From Isoperla grammatica (lineage: Eukaryota; Arthropoda; Insecta; Plecoptera; Perlodidae), in assembly GCA_945910005.1 (NCBI GenBank), contig OX246747.1, positions 13,330,880-13,394,879 of the forward strand: a stretch of 64,000 nt of DNA. The letters are read 5' to 3'. Within the stretch, counting starts at the first letter, position 1. The number at the start of each line of letters is the position of its first letter. Both the position numbers and the translations under genes were made by a program. This document shows positions 1 through 10,442 of this stretch, one piece after another. The notes under the pieces were generated by a model that saw nothing but the letters and a program-made list of their open reading frames with translations, searched no databases and had not been told where the DNA came from.

Positions 1-507
1 TTCACTGGTACGGACATATTACTTTCTTGTGCAGTCTTCTCATATCTGCATCTTAAATCAAACAAACAGTTTACTGTAGAGGCTAAAATAATGTGATTAG
101 TGTTAACATGAAGCAGTCACCTACCAAAGCTCTATAATATATGAAATAGGAAAATGTGACCAACGCATATTATACATTACAAAATACAAAAGTCACGGTG
201 CCAACTGCACTGCACTGGTGGCGATCGCGCGCTCGACACTTCACTTATGTCACCCACGACGGCTTGGCCGAGTAGCGGTGTACGTAGCTAGCTCCCTCTC
301 CCGCCGGCCGCTGCGATCAACTGATCGCCGCTCCTCTCTGACTGACTGGAAAGCCTGTATACTTGTACAGGCTTTTGATATAAGTACCGACTCAATAGGT
401 TGGGTCATGATCTTAGGCTGAGTTTGTGGTATGGAGCTAATGGAGTGGTTTTAGAAAGAGGCAATATGGCGAATTAGGTTAAAACAATTGTTCTGATTGG
501 CAAGGGG
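1..507. other. No gene recognised; 3' flank/UTR of the Jockey-like LINE
   Basis: No reading frame here resembles a known protein. A short perfect hairpin lies at 350-375 (arms AAAGCCTGTA / TACAGGCTTT). The last ~90 bases before 508 are probably 3' UTR of the minus-strand LINE that begins further right, because its reading frame stops at about 513 and no poly-A-like tail is obvious. A G-run sits at 506-513. Confidence 0.4.
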
Positions 508-1082
508 GGGGGTTAGAGTTCTAGGCGCGGGCGCTTGGATTCTGGCCAATAGGATGGGCCTATGGTGGCAGTAGGTCGATTGTACTTGTCTCCTGGTACA
601 GGTTTGATGAGTGCTAGGTCCCGTATGTACTTGAAGCGTGACTTGGCTGCTTTGTCATAAAAGTTCTTGGCCGATCGTCGGAGAAACTTTTCCATTCGTG
701 GGATGTTGACAGCGCGGTGGAGTTCGTCTGTCGGTGTTCGCCAGGGTGCCCCGGTGGCGAGCTTTAGCGCCCGGTTCTGGAGTGTGTGGAATTTGCCCAT
801 GTGTGTTTTATAGCAGCTGGTCCAGACTGGGGCAGCGTAGGCTATGGTTGGTCATGGTTGGTCTGATAATAGATGTATATAGTAGGAGCTTGGTGGACTT
901 GCTCATGCCTTGCGACCTGAAGAGTGGTGTGTGCGCTGCTAGTTTGGAGCGTGCTTTGTTGTAGGTGTTTTTAGCGTGCGTTTTCCACTTCAGGTTTCGA
1001 TCAAGGGTGACTCCCAGGCACAGGCTTGTCGGCGTCCAGCTAACTGCAGTATTGTTGATGAGGATCGGCGGCTCCATCTTGT
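508..1082 (-). mobile_element. Jockey-clade LINE, 3' part of ORF2 (right of a nested insertion)
   Basis: Two minus-strand frames give the C-terminal domain that follows the RT core in Jockey-type ORF2. One contains CLGVTLDRNLKWKTH (the usual LGVxLDxxLxW block). The other contains NRALKLATGAPWRTPTDELH, the conserved ALRxATGAPW-like motif. They join through a frameshift near 805. This segment continues the RT at 3847-6048: the protein breaks there after a phenylalanine-threonine-lysine run and resumes here just upstream of EPPILINNTAVSW. The element was one ORF2 before the I-type element inserted. It is a dead copy with stops and frameshifts. Confidence 0.85.
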
Positions 1083-1144
1083 TTATTATTATTTGTGGTT
1101 TAAAGGCACAAAACATCTGGGTTATCAGTGCCTATTTTTACTAT

Positions 1145-2134
1145 TCAGATCTTGTTTATAAGGTTAATTGATTTAAGGAAGTTTAAAATGTTGTCGGTTG
1201 CGTCAGTTTTATCTGACAGGTTTTCTGTTAGTGTGGGTTTTATCTTATATCTTTGTCGTTCGGCTAAATACTTTGCACAATCTAAAATTATGTGTTTGAC
1301 AGTCAATGTCACATTACAAGCATCACACACTGGTTGGGGTTCACTTTTTAGTAGAAAGCTCTGAGTAATATAGGTGTGACCGATTCGGATGCGAGTTAAA
1401 ACAACTTCCTCGCGGCGACACGAGCGCCGGGAGGATAGCCATGGAGTTACAGAGTCTTTAATTTCTCTTAGTTTGTTGTTTCGTATGCTCTGCCACTCGT
1501 TATGCCATAGCTTCTTTGATTTAAATTTAAAGGACGCTTTCAGGTCCGCAGTTATAACTAATTGACAGTCGTTGCTGTCAGTGGTACACGCTTCTTTAGC
1601 ACATCGATCTGCCACCTCGTTACCAAGAATGCCTGCATGACCAGGAACCCAACAAAAAACTATGGACTTACGTTTGGCTAAAAGTTTCGATAAAATTGTT
1701 TGAATTTTAACAATCAATGGGTGCCTAGCATATACTTCTAAAAGTGCCTGAAGAGAGCTCAGAGAGTCGGTGCATATTAAAAACTTTGATGTCTTGCTTC
1801 AAACGGCATATAAAAGACTTTGCATGATTGCGAAGAGTTCCGCGTTAAAAATGCTAAAAAGTGAGTCTAGGTGGAATAAAAACTTTTCATTGTCAGTAAT
1901 AAAAGCGCAGCCAACCGAGTCCTCGATTCTCGACCCATCTGTAAATATGCATTCGTGATCAGAGTATAGGGAACGAATTTGATTAAACATTGCTTGATAT
2001 TGCAAGCAGGATGTAGTGCTCTTCTTGTATACTGACATTTGAGTGATGCATTTGGGCATGCTGATCATCCATGGCGGGACAGCGGCAAAAGAATTGAAAA
2101 AAACAAGAGGTGGGGTAATATCTAGACGTTTCAT
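1145..2134 (-). pseudogene. RNase H domain and C-terminal tail of the I-clade-like LINE
   Basis: Type I RNase H encoded within a LINE ORF2. The acidic residues are all visible: CIFTDGSRIEDSVGCAF (first Asp), IFNAELFAIMQSL (Glu), then ICTDSLSSLQALLEVYARHP at about 1700-1765 (second Asp), and CWVPGHAGILGNEVADRCAK (His and last Asp). The tail has TRIRIGHTYITQSFLL and a Cys/His cluster CDACNVTLTVKHIILDC, typical of I/Jockey-type RNase H ends. One stop/frameshift near 1795 separates the two halves. It would degrade the RNA strand during target-primed reverse transcription. Confidence 0.85.
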
Positions 2135-2137
2135 TAG

Positions 2138-3846
2138 TTAGAGGGATCGAATACCTGCTGGTCGAGTGGTCTTCTGCCTAATGGCGTAACGGTCTTGGTA
2201 TGGTGGATTTAATATTATGTCGTAGGCAGGGTTCTTGGGTGACCCCGCCAATGAGGCGACATAGCTAAGTAGTAGATAGTCTCTCCTGGATGACAGCGAC
2301 GGTTCTCGCGACTCACAATACAGACTGGGGATAGGGCTGGTTCTAAAAGCACCCGTTGACAATCTGATCCCTGTGTGGTGTATTGTATCCAAGGTTCTGA
2401 GATATGAGCGTCTTGCTGAAGCATATATAAAACTAGCAAAATCGAGTTTTGACCTAATAAGGGAACGGTATAACCGGGGCATGACGGTGCGGTCTGCCCC
2501 CCAGGTTGTATTGCTGAGTATTCGTAGGATATTCAGAGACTTTGAGCATTTGGATTTTAGTTGTTGTAGATGTGGTTTCCAATTAAGTTTTGTGTCAAAA
2601 AGCATTCCCAGGAAGCGAGCAACTTCTGAAAACAATAGGTCTTGACCTCCCATCTTTAGATTTGGATGTGAGCAGATTCCACGACGACGGCTAAAGTGAA
2701 ATCATGTTGTTTTTAAAACCGAGAATTTATAGCCTGTTTCGTCAGCCCATTTTTCTAGTCTTCTGATGTTCATCTGAAGTTGACGCTCTATCGAACTTAA
2801 AAAGGCGGCTTTGAAAAATATTGCGAAATCATCGACAAACAGTGAGCACTTGACTGGTTTTTTAACGTAGGAAACAATGCTGTTGATTGATATTGTAAAT
2901 AATATCACACTTAAAACCGATCCCTGGGGAACACCGTTTTCTTGATAAAATTGTCCGGATAAAAAGTTGCCGATTCGGACTCTGAATTGTCTGTTGGATA
3001 AACAATTTGTGATAAAATTGGGCAAATGGCCCCTTATTCCTCAGTCGTGTAGAGTTTTTAAAATACCATGTCGCCACGTGGTGTCGTATGCTTTATCTAA
3101 ATCGAAAAAGATCGCCACCACGTGTTGTTTTAATAAAAATGCGTTTTGAATGTAATTCTCTAGCCGGGCTAGAGGGTCCACAACAGATCGCCCTCGTCGG
3201 AAACCAGATTGTTCGGGTGCAATGAGGTTTTTGCTCTCTAGGAACCACATCAATCTTCTATTTATCATCCTTTCAAATAATTTGCACAGACAACTGGTTA
3301 ATGATATCGGCCTGTAACTTGAGAGTTCTTCTTTGGGTTTACCTGGCTTTAGAATGGGTACAGTTATGGCTTCCTGCTAGGATTCAGGAAATACATCCTC
3401 AAGCCACATCCGATTAAACATATTTAGGATATACTGATGTGATGAACATGAGAGGTGTTTGAGCATTTCGTTATGAATTAAATCAGGACCGGGGGCGTTG
3501 TTTTTCAGATCTTTTAATATCGAGAAATATTCGTGATCTGAGAAGGGAAGGTTGTACTGTTCATCGTTATTGGAGGAGAAGTCCAACGTCTTCCTTTCCT
3601 CCTTTGATTTATGTTCAATGAATTTTGTAGTGTAGTTTGATGAGCTGGAGAATTGTGCATAATGCTGACCAAATGCATTACCGATATCGATCTGACTAGT
3701 GACAATTTGGGTATTGACCTTGACGCCAATAGGGCTTAAAAAGTTGTACTTGCCCGATATTTTTCTAATTTTATCCCACACTCTTGTGGAGGGTGTATGG
3801 TGGGTGATTGAAGACACATATGTGTGCCAAGATTGCCTTTTTTTTG
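2138..3846 (-). pseudogene. Reverse transcriptase domain of the I-clade-like LINE
   Basis: The segments show conserved RT blocks in order. The linker contains VWDKIRKISGKYNF and NNAPGPDLIHNEML. Next come QSGFRRGRSVVDPL, then motif A in FFDLDKAYDTTWRHG, motif B as NGVPQGSVLSV, and the catalytic FVDD (2828-2839). The thumb has FLGMLFDTKLNWKPH. The frame breaks near 3370, 3040-3060 and 2690. The catalytic aspartates are present, but the gene cannot give one protein. An RNase H domain follows immediately, separating this element from the Jockey copy that surrounds it. Confidence 0.85.
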
Positions 3847-6048
3847 GTGAAGGGAGTCGCTGTAGTTTTTTCGGCATTGAGGTTTATTCTCCATGTTTTG
3901 TACCATGGGAGAACGCGGTATATGTAGCGCTGCAGCGCACGTAGCGCCAGCGCTGGGTGACCTGAAGTGGCAACAGCCGTAAAGTCATCGGCGAAGACAC
4001 TTGCAATGATGGGTTCGGTTGGCAGCGGCAAGGGCAGATCATGGGTATAGATGCCGAAGAGCGAGGGCCCAAGTACTGATCCCTGGGGGACCCCCGCGCA
4101 TATTGGTCTTGTTGAAGATAAGGCCTCGTTCCACGTGACACTGAAGGTGCGATCGTGGAGGTAAGAGCGTATTAGGCCTATAATGTATGGAGAAAAACCA
4201 AGTCTGTGCATTTTCACAAGAATACCAGTGTGCCACACCCGATCAAAAGCCTTGGCTACATCAAGGAATATCGCCGCCGCGACTCTATTTTTGTTGAATG
4301 CCGAAGTTATGCAGTCCGTGATACGGGCGAGCGCATGGATGGTAGAATGTTGGGCCCGAAAGCCGTACTGGCAGTCGGGGTGGACAGCTCTGTCCTCCAT
4401 TTCTTTGCAGAGGCGCGCCAGGAGTATGCGCTCAAATAATTTCGCCATAACGCTAAAGAGGCCGATCGGTCTGTAGCTTGTCAGCTGGCGCGGTGGCTTG
4501 CCCGGTTTGGGAAATGCAACAACTTTGGCATGCTTCCACGGCTTGGGGAAATGTTGTAGTGTAATTGCAGCATTGAAGATATGCACTATTTGTTCGGCGA
4601 CGAAAGTGGGTAGAGCGCGTACTACCGTCAGGTTTATGTCATCATGGCCAGGCGCTTTGCGAACCGGCAACTTGGCGACTATGGTTGCAAGCTCTTTCAA
4701 CGTGCAGGGCGGGGGGGGGAGGTTCCTCGCCAGGTGGTGGTTGGATGTCTTAGCACTGCCGCAGTTCTCGTTCTATTCGCAGAGTGTCCTCATTAGGTTC
4801 GTTGGGGATGAACTGCTGCTCAAGGGAGGCCGAGAGCGCTTCCGCTTTCGCATGGCTGGTGTGTGCTGGTCCCTGAGGGGTGTCCAGTGGGGATTCCATC
4901 CTGGGTTTAGCCTGGAGGGCCTTGGCAAGGCGCCAGAGCTGTGGTTGTTGTCCAGTGAGCGGGGTTGTTGTCTGTTCCCAGAGCGCCTGGCGGTGTTCTG
5001 CTAGTTCGCGAGTCAATGTTCGGTTGAGTCGGTTGTATATTGTTAGGAGTTCTGGTGTGCGATGGCGTTGCCAGAGCCGGCGCGCTGCGTTTTTCAATTT
5101 TACTGACCGCTTTAGGCCTGGCGGTAGGTCATAGAGTGTCGTTTTGTTGTTGGTCGCTGCCGGGACTGTGTTGGTTACACTCTGGCGGATGGCCGCCGTC
5201 AGGGTTGTAGTGAAGTTATCGATAAGTTGCGGGGTTGAGAGATTTGGTATTGTTTAGGGAAGTAAGGCTGTCAGTTCGGTGCCGAAGGCGGGCCAGTCCG
5301 CTTTATTGTAGTTGAGTCTGCTGGCCCGAGGAGTAGGATGAGCGTCCATGTCCATGCGAATCATTATCGGGTTATGGTCGGAGGTCAAGGCCGCCTCGGT
5401 TTTCACGGAGTAGTGTGTGGTAACGTTCTTAAGGAGGACGATGTCCAAGACATCGGCTCGCGCGCCTCGCATGTTCGGATAGTGAGTCGGATGGAGATTG
5501 GAGCGGGCCCACCACATCGTAGTTGTGCGAGCGCGCGTGTCTTAACAGTACGTTGCCTGCAGTGTTGTTTGAGTGGGAGTTCCACGTCGTGTGGTGGCAT
5601 TTATATCTCCTGCTATAATGCGTGTGGCGTCAGTTGTCATTAGCTCTGTCAAATCTAGAGGTAGGAGCTTTGTCCGCGGCGGTCGGTAGATGTCCACTAG
5701 TTGCAAGGGGCCAATATGCGTCTTGAGTGAAACTCCCGTGACTTCCAACGACTTCACTGGTGGTAGCGTGATGGAATGATGAGCAACATCTGCTTGGACT
5801 AGTATTGCTACTCCGCCCCCAACTGATCCGGCACGCACTTGTTGGTGAACGGATGGTCTGTCAACTCTATAAACCTTGTAGTTCGCTACCGTGAATTTGT
5901 CGGTCGGCCTCAAGTGGGTTTCGGAGAGTAGCATCGCCGTTATGTTGTATTGTTGGAGGAAGACTGTGAGCTCATTTTTTTTGCGGAGTACCCCATTGGC
6001 GTTCCAGGCTGAGATGATGGTCAGTGGGCGTCTACGGTGTACCGCCAT
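3847..6048 (-). mobile_element. Jockey-clade LINE ORF2, endonuclease and RT portion
   Basis: ORF2 starts at an ATG at 6048. An APE-type endonuclease comes first: TIISAWNANGVLRKKNEL, LLSETHL, GGGVAILVQADV, GDINATTRR, then TSDHNPI near 5380, which is the conserved SDH motif. A linker region (about 5100-4740) precedes the RT with LPVRKAPGHDDINL, SYRPIGLFSVMAKLFERIL, QYGFRAQHSTIHAL, FLDVAKAFDRVWHTG, GVPQGSVLGP and FADD (3984-3995). Frameshifts occur near 5540, 5520, 5240 and 4740. The 3' part is displaced to 508-1082 by the nested element. No RNase H belongs to this copy, consistent with Jockey. Confidence 0.9.
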
Positions 6049-6660
6049 TTTGGTTAATTTTTAGAGATTGTCTGGCCACCGCTAGGAGCGTCTGAAGTAG
6101 AGTTATGATGATGGGTGAAGTATTCATCGCCATGACTGCTGCCGCCAGGGTCTCGATGATCGCCCACTGTTGAGCTTCATTTGAAGGCTGAGCTGTTTGT
6201 TGTGGGTGAGTCTGCGGGGCTCTCGGCGTCTGTGCTTGACTGAGCGTAGGTGGCTGAGCTCGTCTGGCCGTCTGACGTGAGAGTGGTGGGAAATCCTGCG
6301 AGATCGGCGGAGGGGTGCAGGAGTGCCCCTGTGGTGGTTATGGACGGTACAGCGCACACTGTGTTGTATCGACTACCGTCCCCCTGGACGGGGTCCCATA
6401 CACGCGTGACTTCTTGATGCCACTGTTGCCCTGAGACTTGCCGATTGCAGGAGCGGCTGTGGCAGCGGCGTAGTTAACCCCCGGGCGCACGGGGGCTGTC
6501 GGGAGTGGTCGTGGGGTTCGTCCGGTCTGGCTTGATGGTTGGCGAGCAGAGGCGAAATTGTTGCGGGGGAGGGGGCGCCCAGAGAGACCGCTGGACCCAT
6601 ATAATGGGGGCGGACTGCGTAGAAAACACCACCGCCTGGAAGACAGAATCTCTAGTCACG
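6032..6660 (-). pseudogene. C-terminal part of Jockey-like ORF1
   Basis: A minus-strand frame without a stop reads down to a TAG at 6032-6034, which lies 17 nt inside ORF2. The last ~50 residues (about AQPSNEAQQWAIIETLAAAV onward) resemble the short C-terminal helix found at the end of Jockey-clade ORF1 proteins. Upstream the sequence is rich in Pro, Ser and Thr and is broken by frameshifts near 6180 and 6475. No CCHC knuckles are visible, so the 5' part of ORF1 is missing. The LINE is 5' truncated around 6660-6710, where the next element begins. Confidence 0.5.
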
Positions 6661-6711
6661 GGCGCATTGTTTGCGTCACAACGCTGGGGGTGGGCTAATC
6701 CCCGGTTCCCA

Positions 6712-7477
6712 AGCTCTTACGGCGAACGTTGACGTTGGCCGTTGGCCAATCGTAGCCATTTACGGCAAGGCTGGCCCCGCTTCTTTGACGGTCGTCGAGA
6801 ATAGATTCTATTTCTATTTTTTACGGCCAGCGTTCAACGTTACTGACGCTCACAGCCTTCTACATTGCGTATTTACACGAAAACAAGGCGTTGACACGAA
6901 AAGTTTGGTTTAGGAAGCTGTGTCCCCACACGCTTCCGAGCTTTTGTAAACATGTCGTCGCCGATTCTTTTTTGGAGATTTTAATTTCGGAAATTGAGAA
7001 GAAGCCAGCCCTGTACGATGTTACATCAGCAGAATATAAAAACAAGCTGAAGAAGGATCACATTTGGTCACAAATATCGGCCACATTGAACGTTGACAGT
7101 AAGTAAATTGCAATAATCCCATGTCTGACGAAGTGTTCCGGCTCTGGCTACTAGCAACACCAAAAGACAACAATGAAACAAATGAATTGAATCAATGGAG
7201 AAACAACAAGATGTCAAAAATAATTTCTTCTGATTTTGGAAACCTTTTCTGGATGAACCTTCACGTACTTCTTCTAAGAACCATTTTCATGAACCATTTT
7301 CATTTTCAGTCAATCCACAACCAGCTGTCAACTGTCACTATCAGCTGTCACACGGCAACAACATTGTCAACGTAGGCCTACGCTGAACGTTAAAACGTCG
7401 AGCATGTGAATGCCCACGCAACGGCCAGCGTCAACGCCGGACGTTGACGCTGGCCGTTGACGGCCGCCGTAAGAGCT
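6712..7477. mobile_element. DNA element with terminal inverted repeats and a MADF exon
   Basis: Ends carry the inverted repeat AGCTCTTACGGCG (6712-6724 and 7465-7477). Inside each end are subterminal motifs of the type GTTGACGCTGGCCGTTG in both orientations, including an internal copy near 6818-6840. A MADF-domain coding segment lies in the middle. MADF and Myb/SANT proteins are the usual DNA-binding partners of PIF/Harbinger transposases, which suggests that superfamily. The expected 3-bp TWA target duplication could not be confirmed and no nuclease is present, so the assignment is tentative. Confidence 0.6.
6957..7098 (+). CDS. MADF-like DNA-binding domain, exon fragment
   Basis: The frame includes FLEILISEIEKKPALYD followed by TSAEYKNKLKKDHIWSQI, matching the start of a MADF domain (the LI..I...P.LW/YD and Y.....K..W..I pattern). 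A good splice donor, GTAAGT, begins at 7099, so this is probably a first coding exon. An ATG at 6952 lies in another frame, so a small frameshift may have killed it. It lies inside the TIR element 6712-7477. MADF domains bind DNA as part of transposon-encoded or domesticated regulators. The downstream exons are not seen. Confidence 0.6.
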
Positions 7478-7920
7478 AGAAAACCCACCGGCGTCCATCG
7501 GAAAATGGCCTCGTTTATATATCTCACGTCGGTGGTTCCCGAGGTATAAACGATTATTCGATTGCGCTGTAGTATACATTTAACGAGGCTAGGTCAGCTT
7601 GGCCTCCCGGTAAGCGTTGCGCCGTTCGCCGCGAGAGCCTGAACCGCCTCGGGGACATCTACGACCGCGCACAGCTACAGGCAGCGCTGAAAGTGAGCAC
7701 AGCTCGAACTAACTTAGAATGGTCGACCATTCGTAATCCGTCGACCAACTAGTCCGCGGATCATGCATATCGTCGATTTAAAATCTCGATTAGCAATGTG
7801 CGTTCCACCAACTCACCACCCGACCAATTTAACTAATCGGCGGATTTATTCTATGGCCATTTCTGATTAGTCAATAGACATTTTCAACCACAGGCTACGC
7901 TATTATCAAATATCAAAAAG
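7478..7920. other. No gene recognised
   Basis: Mixed sequence after the TIR element. A short GC-rich stretch at 7618-7700 could encode ESLNRLGDIYDRAQLQAALK in one frame, which looks protein-like but matches no family I recognise. The rest, about 7700-7920, is AT-rich with no long frame. Confidence 0.35.
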
Positions 7921-7996
7921 GATGTGTGTTTTGTTTATCGCGCTATTTATAAGGTGTATACTACTACTACGTGTATTGCAATTTGCACCTCTTGAA

Positions 7997-8277
7997 ATGT
8001 CTGCAAAGAAATTTGTACGCAGCGCAAATTATAGCGAGGAGGAGAAATTATTTCTCCTCAACATTGTGCATACGTACGAAAAGATATTAGAGTCCAAGAA
8101 GACAGATGCCGTCACCTCAAAAGAAAAGGAGAGGCCATGGAAGCTGGTAGCGGCGGACTTCAACGCGAAGTGCGGGAAGACGTTCCGAACCACGTCTTCC
8201 CTGAAAACGTGCTATGACAATATCAAAAAATGCCAGGAAACTGGAGGCTGACAAAAAAGCTTAAATATTTAAGACGG
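7997..8277 (+). pseudogene. Myb/SANT-like DNA-binding domain exon
   Basis: Starts at an in-frame ATG (7997). SANYSEEEKLFLLNIVHTYE, then ILESKKTDAVTSKEKERPWK, then LVAADFNAKCGKTFRTTSSL correspond to the Myb/SANT-like domain family found in FSBP/MSANTD3-type proteins (Pfam Myb_DNA-bind_5). After a run of A at 8225-8230 the frame slips by one base; the other frame continues NARKLEADKKA and then meets a stop. A consensus splice donor (CGG|GTAAGT) follows at 8278. The family comprises three-helix DNA-binding domains often carried by transposons. I read this as a decayed first coding exon. Confidence 0.75.
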
Positions 8278-8311
8278 GTAAGTAAAATCTATTATTTACA
8301 TTCTTTAATAA

Positions 8312-8617
8312 TATTGATATTTGGGCTTAACGTCTTATATTTTTGCAACTAGGCTAATCAAGACGATGAGTGGGTGATAATGAAGATGAAATTGGGGGCT
8401 CTTTGGAGGAAAGGGGCAAGTAGGAGTGCACGTGAGGAAAGAGGAAAGGGGAGGAAAAGGGATTGGGGTGTGGACTGCACTTCGTCTGAAATCTCCTCCT
8501 CGACCTGGTCGGCTAGGGTGGCCCTACCAGAAGCATACGCTTCCGCCGGCATAGCTCCAGGAATCAACAAAGCACACAAACCTGCCCACCACGATAAGGT
8601 AGCAGTCCCTGGGCAGG
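8312..8617 (-). mobile_element. ~310-bp retroposon, copy 1 (3' tail at left)
   Basis: Member of a family with at least six copies here. On the minus strand it starts near CCTGCCCAGGGACTGCTACC and ends in the tail ...AAGCCCAAATATC plus a short A/T-rich simple repeat. Flanks carry an imperfect duplication (ACATTCTTTAATA on the left, ACATTCTTCAAATA on the right), as expected for target-primed insertion. It has no RT or polymerase III promoter that I can see; it looks like the two ends of a longer LINE joined together. Confidence 0.75.
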
Positions 8618-8976
8618 TACATTCTTCAAATACTTGTATTTTATGACATGGACACGTCAAAGCAAAATACGAAACGAAGTTTGGGTCGTGCAACAAATTG
8701 TTTTAGCATCGCAGCACACGCAACTAGACCTAGGCCTAGCACGCATCCTTATCTGTTTCAATAGGTCCTACCTATTTCAATCTAATCGGCCGCGTGAGTC
8801 TAGACGAATTCGAACTAATTTGGCGCCTTCGACAGTCACGCGGACTCGCCCCTTTCCGTCCGTGGTTGAACATAACCTAAAAGTACAGAGGCGTAGGCCA
8901 GACTTTCGGTGTTCGTTCTTTGATCATTTTGTGTTTACTGTTTACCGACGTTGGCCCTTTGCTCACCTTTCAGAGG
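8618..8976. other. No gene recognised
   Basis: Unique-looking sequence between two retroposon copies. It contains the palindromic CTAGGCCTAG-type motif seen throughout the window, but no supported coding frame. Confidence 0.35.
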
Positions 8977-9140
8977 AGATAGATATTTGGGCTTAACGTC
9001 TCATCTTTTTGCAATTTTGCTAATCGAGACGATGAATGAATGGCCCAGGTGAAGGTGTTTGGAGGAAAGTGAAACGGGAGGGAAGGGCGAATGTAGGTCT
9101 AGGGTCCTAGGCTGCACTTCGTCTGAATTCTCCTCGACCT
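8977..9140 (-). mobile_element. ~310-bp retroposon, copy 2 (truncated)
   Basis: Shares the tail (GGGCTTAACGTCTCAT then GCTAATCGAGACGATGA on the plus strand) and the central purine-rich block up to the CTGCACTTCGTCTGA region, then stops at about 9140. The conserved right-hand block ending GTAGCAGTCCCTGGGCAGG is missing. A plus-strand endonuclease fragment adjoins it. Confidence 0.65.
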
Positions 9141-9164
9141 TACACGACGGGCTGAGCCTTGTGT

Positions 9165-9520
9165 CCACTTTTAAGGTAGTCCACACGATGGGGGAGCAGA
9201 CAGACTTGATCGCGATTGCCTGCATCGAGGTTTGGATGGAAGGCAAGAAGACCACAATCTACATGATTTACAACCCGCCCAATAATATACCTGAGGCACT
9301 CGAGACTCTGCTCATCACCCACAAGACAATCATCCTCGGAGACTTAAATGCGCCAAACAAAGATTGGAACTACACCAGCACAACCAAGTCGGACAACTGG
9401 TTGAGGAGTTCACGGCCGCCAACTCGCTAATATTGCTGGACCCTGAGGATGACCCGTCGACAAACCTGACTACCAATGGAATCAAGTCGCGTCTGGGCTT
9501 GGCCTTCCTGCATAACAACA
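9165..9520 (+). pseudogene. LINE endonuclease fragment
   Basis: One frame reads VVHTMGEQTDLIAIACIEVW, then TTIYMIYNPPNNIPEALETL, then TIILGDLNAPNKDWNY. GDLNAxNxxW is the conserved catalytic block of APE-type endonucleases in LINEs. After 9405 the frame slips and continues VEEFTAANSLILLDPEDD. Neither the N-terminal part nor the SDH motif is present and no RT follows, so this is an isolated scrap. Orientation is opposite to the adjoining retroposon tail. It differs from the Jockey endonuclease at 5.4-6.0 kb, so it comes from another LINE family. Confidence 0.7.
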
Positions 9521-9539
9521 GTAATGATAGAAATATTTG

Positions 9540-10177
9540 AAATTTTGTTAATCCAGATTGTAGCTCTAACGAAACCAAGTTTGGCTTAATCACCACTTTT
9601 CCAATATTGTTTAGTGTTCTCAAAATATAAGTTAATAACGTTAATTTGGCGCTGTTTTTACAGTGAGACTACCCTTTACCGTTAAGGATGTGCGAGTATG
9701 TAGTACTAGTATAGGTACTTCTGGTTTTGAGTGGAGGAAAAAAAATAGGATTCGGGCTGTAAAATCATAATATTGGCCTTAGCCTCATTACGAAAAGATT
9801 ACTCTTATATTATGTTATAGTATTATGTAATTATTGTTATGGTGATGTAAAATGAATAGATAACATCACATATTTCATGTTCATAAGTAATTCAACAGAA
9901 ACGTTGCGTGCGGCACCAGGTTACTTCCGGTTCAGGAGACCGAGTAGGTTTTTATAAGTAGTGGCCAACGCTATTAATTATTCTATATGATATCGATATC
10001 GTCAGCAAATTGATGTTATTTTCGATATCGTCTCACCATATCGGAAATATCGCGATATCGAACAAAACATTTCAAAGTCAAAAATTAATCATCATACGTC
10101 ATCGTCAGCGTCACGCCTGTTGCTTTGGTGTGGTTTGTTTGTTCTGGGTCGTAATCCGTGTTCGGTTTTGGTTTATC
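9540..10177. other. No gene; cluster of GATATCG palindromes
   Basis: AT-rich sequence with no supported frame. Between about 9988 and 10065 the motif GATATCG and variants occur repeatedly (GATATCGATATCG, CGATATCG, CGCGATATCG). The same motif cluster is found at 43640-43912 next to a hAT relic, so this may be the end of a related element. Confidence 0.35.
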
Positions 10178-10360
10178 ATGAGCAAGAGATTGGTGATAAT
10201 TGAATTTGGAGGACGCATGAAGAGAGTATGGTTTGATACAGGAAAATGTGATGCTAAACCCCATAGGGCACTTATCATTGAAAGTTTTAAAATGAGTCCA
10301 TTGAATGTTACACATTTACAGCACTTGTTTCTGGATGCATTTCATTCAACACAACAGTAA
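10178..10360 (+). CDS. Small hypothetical protein (60 aa)
   Basis: ATG at 10178 to TAA at 10360. The product begins MSKRLVIIEFGGRMKRVW and is not recognised. Amino-acid composition is balanced and no repeat is present, so it may be a real or formerly real short exon. It lies between a Myb/SANT-like exon (8.0 kb) and a coiled-coil exon (10.44 kb), but no splice signals tie it to either. Confidence 0.25.
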   Translation: MSKRLVIIEFGGRMKRVWFDTGKCDAKPHRALIIESFKMSPLNVTHLQHLFLDAFHSTQQ

Positions 10361-10442
10361 CTACTGAGGATTCTCCCCATCTTCAAGTTCAACCCAGCCT
10401 TGCTAGAGAAGAACGATCCTCCAGCTTATTGGAGAAACCCCC

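Larger units (their letters stand above)
1083..3846 (-). mobile_element. 5'-truncated I-clade-like LINE (RT + RNase H) nested in the Jockey LINE
   Basis: A 2.76-kb minus-strand non-LTR element lacking ORF1 and endonuclease. Reading from 3846 leftward it has the RT linker, RT, thumb, RNase H and a C-terminal zinc-knuckle-like tail, ending in a short TAA-rich tail (about 1083-1095 on the plus strand as TTATTATTATTT), as in I-type elements. The 5' junction falls in a run of A (minus strand) shared with the host LINE. Both flanks belong to the Jockey element, so insertion order is clear. A related 3' end recurs at 13437-13726. Several stops and frameshifts make it inactive. Confidence 0.85.
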
